From contig JAKIMF020000013.1 of assembly GCA_022605425.2 (NCBI GenBank), positions 372,001-436,000 on the forward strand: DNA of 64,000 nucleotides. Direction: 5' to 3'. This document shows, one piece after another, positions 63,930 through 64,000 of this stretch. This stretch comes from Hamiltosporidium tvaerminnensis. Lineage: Eukaryota > Microsporidia > Dubosqiidae. Every line of letters begins with the position of its first letter. Position 1 is the stretch's first letter. The notes under the pieces were generated by a model that was not told where the DNA came from, did not search any database, and saw nothing but the letters and a program-made list of their open reading frames with translations. The translations under genes and the position numbers were made by a program.

Positions 63930-64000
63930 TATATCCACATAAAAAACTTTCTGCTTGGCAATGAGTGTGTGAAACTGGTGTGGGGTCATTGTTTGGATTT
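63930..64000 (-). repeat. ~726-bp interspersed repeat, inverted, cut by the window end
   Basis: ATATCCACATAAAAAACTTT, CTGCTTGGCAATGAGTGTGT and GAAACTGGTGTGGGGTCATT are the reverse complement of the 3' end of the 57-kb copy. The rest lies beyond the window. Confidence 0.85.

Overview
The window looks like nuclear DNA of a microsporidian with a large, AT-rich, gene-poor genome. The evidence is: very AT-rich sequence; short intron-poor genes with compact proteins; a homeodomain and a forkhead regulator of minimal length; several start codons directly preceded by a CCC motif, as described for microsporidia; one 23-bp GTAAGT...CTAAT...TAG intron of the type known from the group; and lineage-specific secreted proteins. 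Only about 16 genes are supportable in 64 kb. The rest is decayed mobile DNA, tandem repeats and featureless AT-rich spacer. I cannot name the species.

Layout. 1-1.2 kb: relic of a non-LTR retrotransposon. 2.2-2.6 kb: homeodomain gene (-). 3.8-4.1 kb: five 65-bp tandem repeats. 6.4-7.5 kb: a 1.19-kb Merlin-like (ISXO2-type) DNA transposon with 23-bp terminal inverted repeats, inserted in older decayed sequence. 8.1-8.6 and 12.9-13.4 kb: 3' fragments of the retrotransposon. 9.6-11.5 kb: an ABCG-type transporter pseudogene. 16.1 kb: small unknown gene. 19.8-21.2 kb: Atg9-like membrane protein (-). 21.8-22.5 kb: forkhead gene. 24.2-25.7 kb: an ABC-ATPase relic, then a membrane-anchored ubiquitin-specific protease (-). 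27.4-29.2 kb: RFC3/RFC5 clamp-loader subunit and Mediator MED6, both +. 29.9-30.8 kb: secreted proline-rich protein (-). 34.6-35.6 kb: WD40 protein resembling splicing factor Prp4. 36.4-38.7 kb: three small type I membrane proteins of one family. 41.0-44.0 kb: GRASP homologue with a long charged tail, followed by a 55-bp-unit minisatellite. 46.5-48.2 kb: decayed coding sequence. 48.4-50.5 kb: large secreted protein (-). 52.3-55.9 kb: nearly full-length non-LTR retrotransposon (-) with reverse transcriptase, CCHC finger and restriction-like endonuclease, broken by nonsense codons. 57-59 kb: two copies of a ~726-bp interspersed repeat. 60.3-61.2 kb: intron-containing multipass membrane protein (-).

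The ~726-bp repeat occurs at least seven times, in both orientations. One copy is flanked by a 15-bp target-site duplication, which points to retrotransposition. The core genes are unrelated housekeeping functions and show no operon logic. Functional links that can be drawn are: Prp4-like protein with a real intron (splicing retained); Atg9-like and GRASP proteins (vesicle traffic or autophagy-related membranes); and the secreted and type I membrane proteins (spore or host interface).
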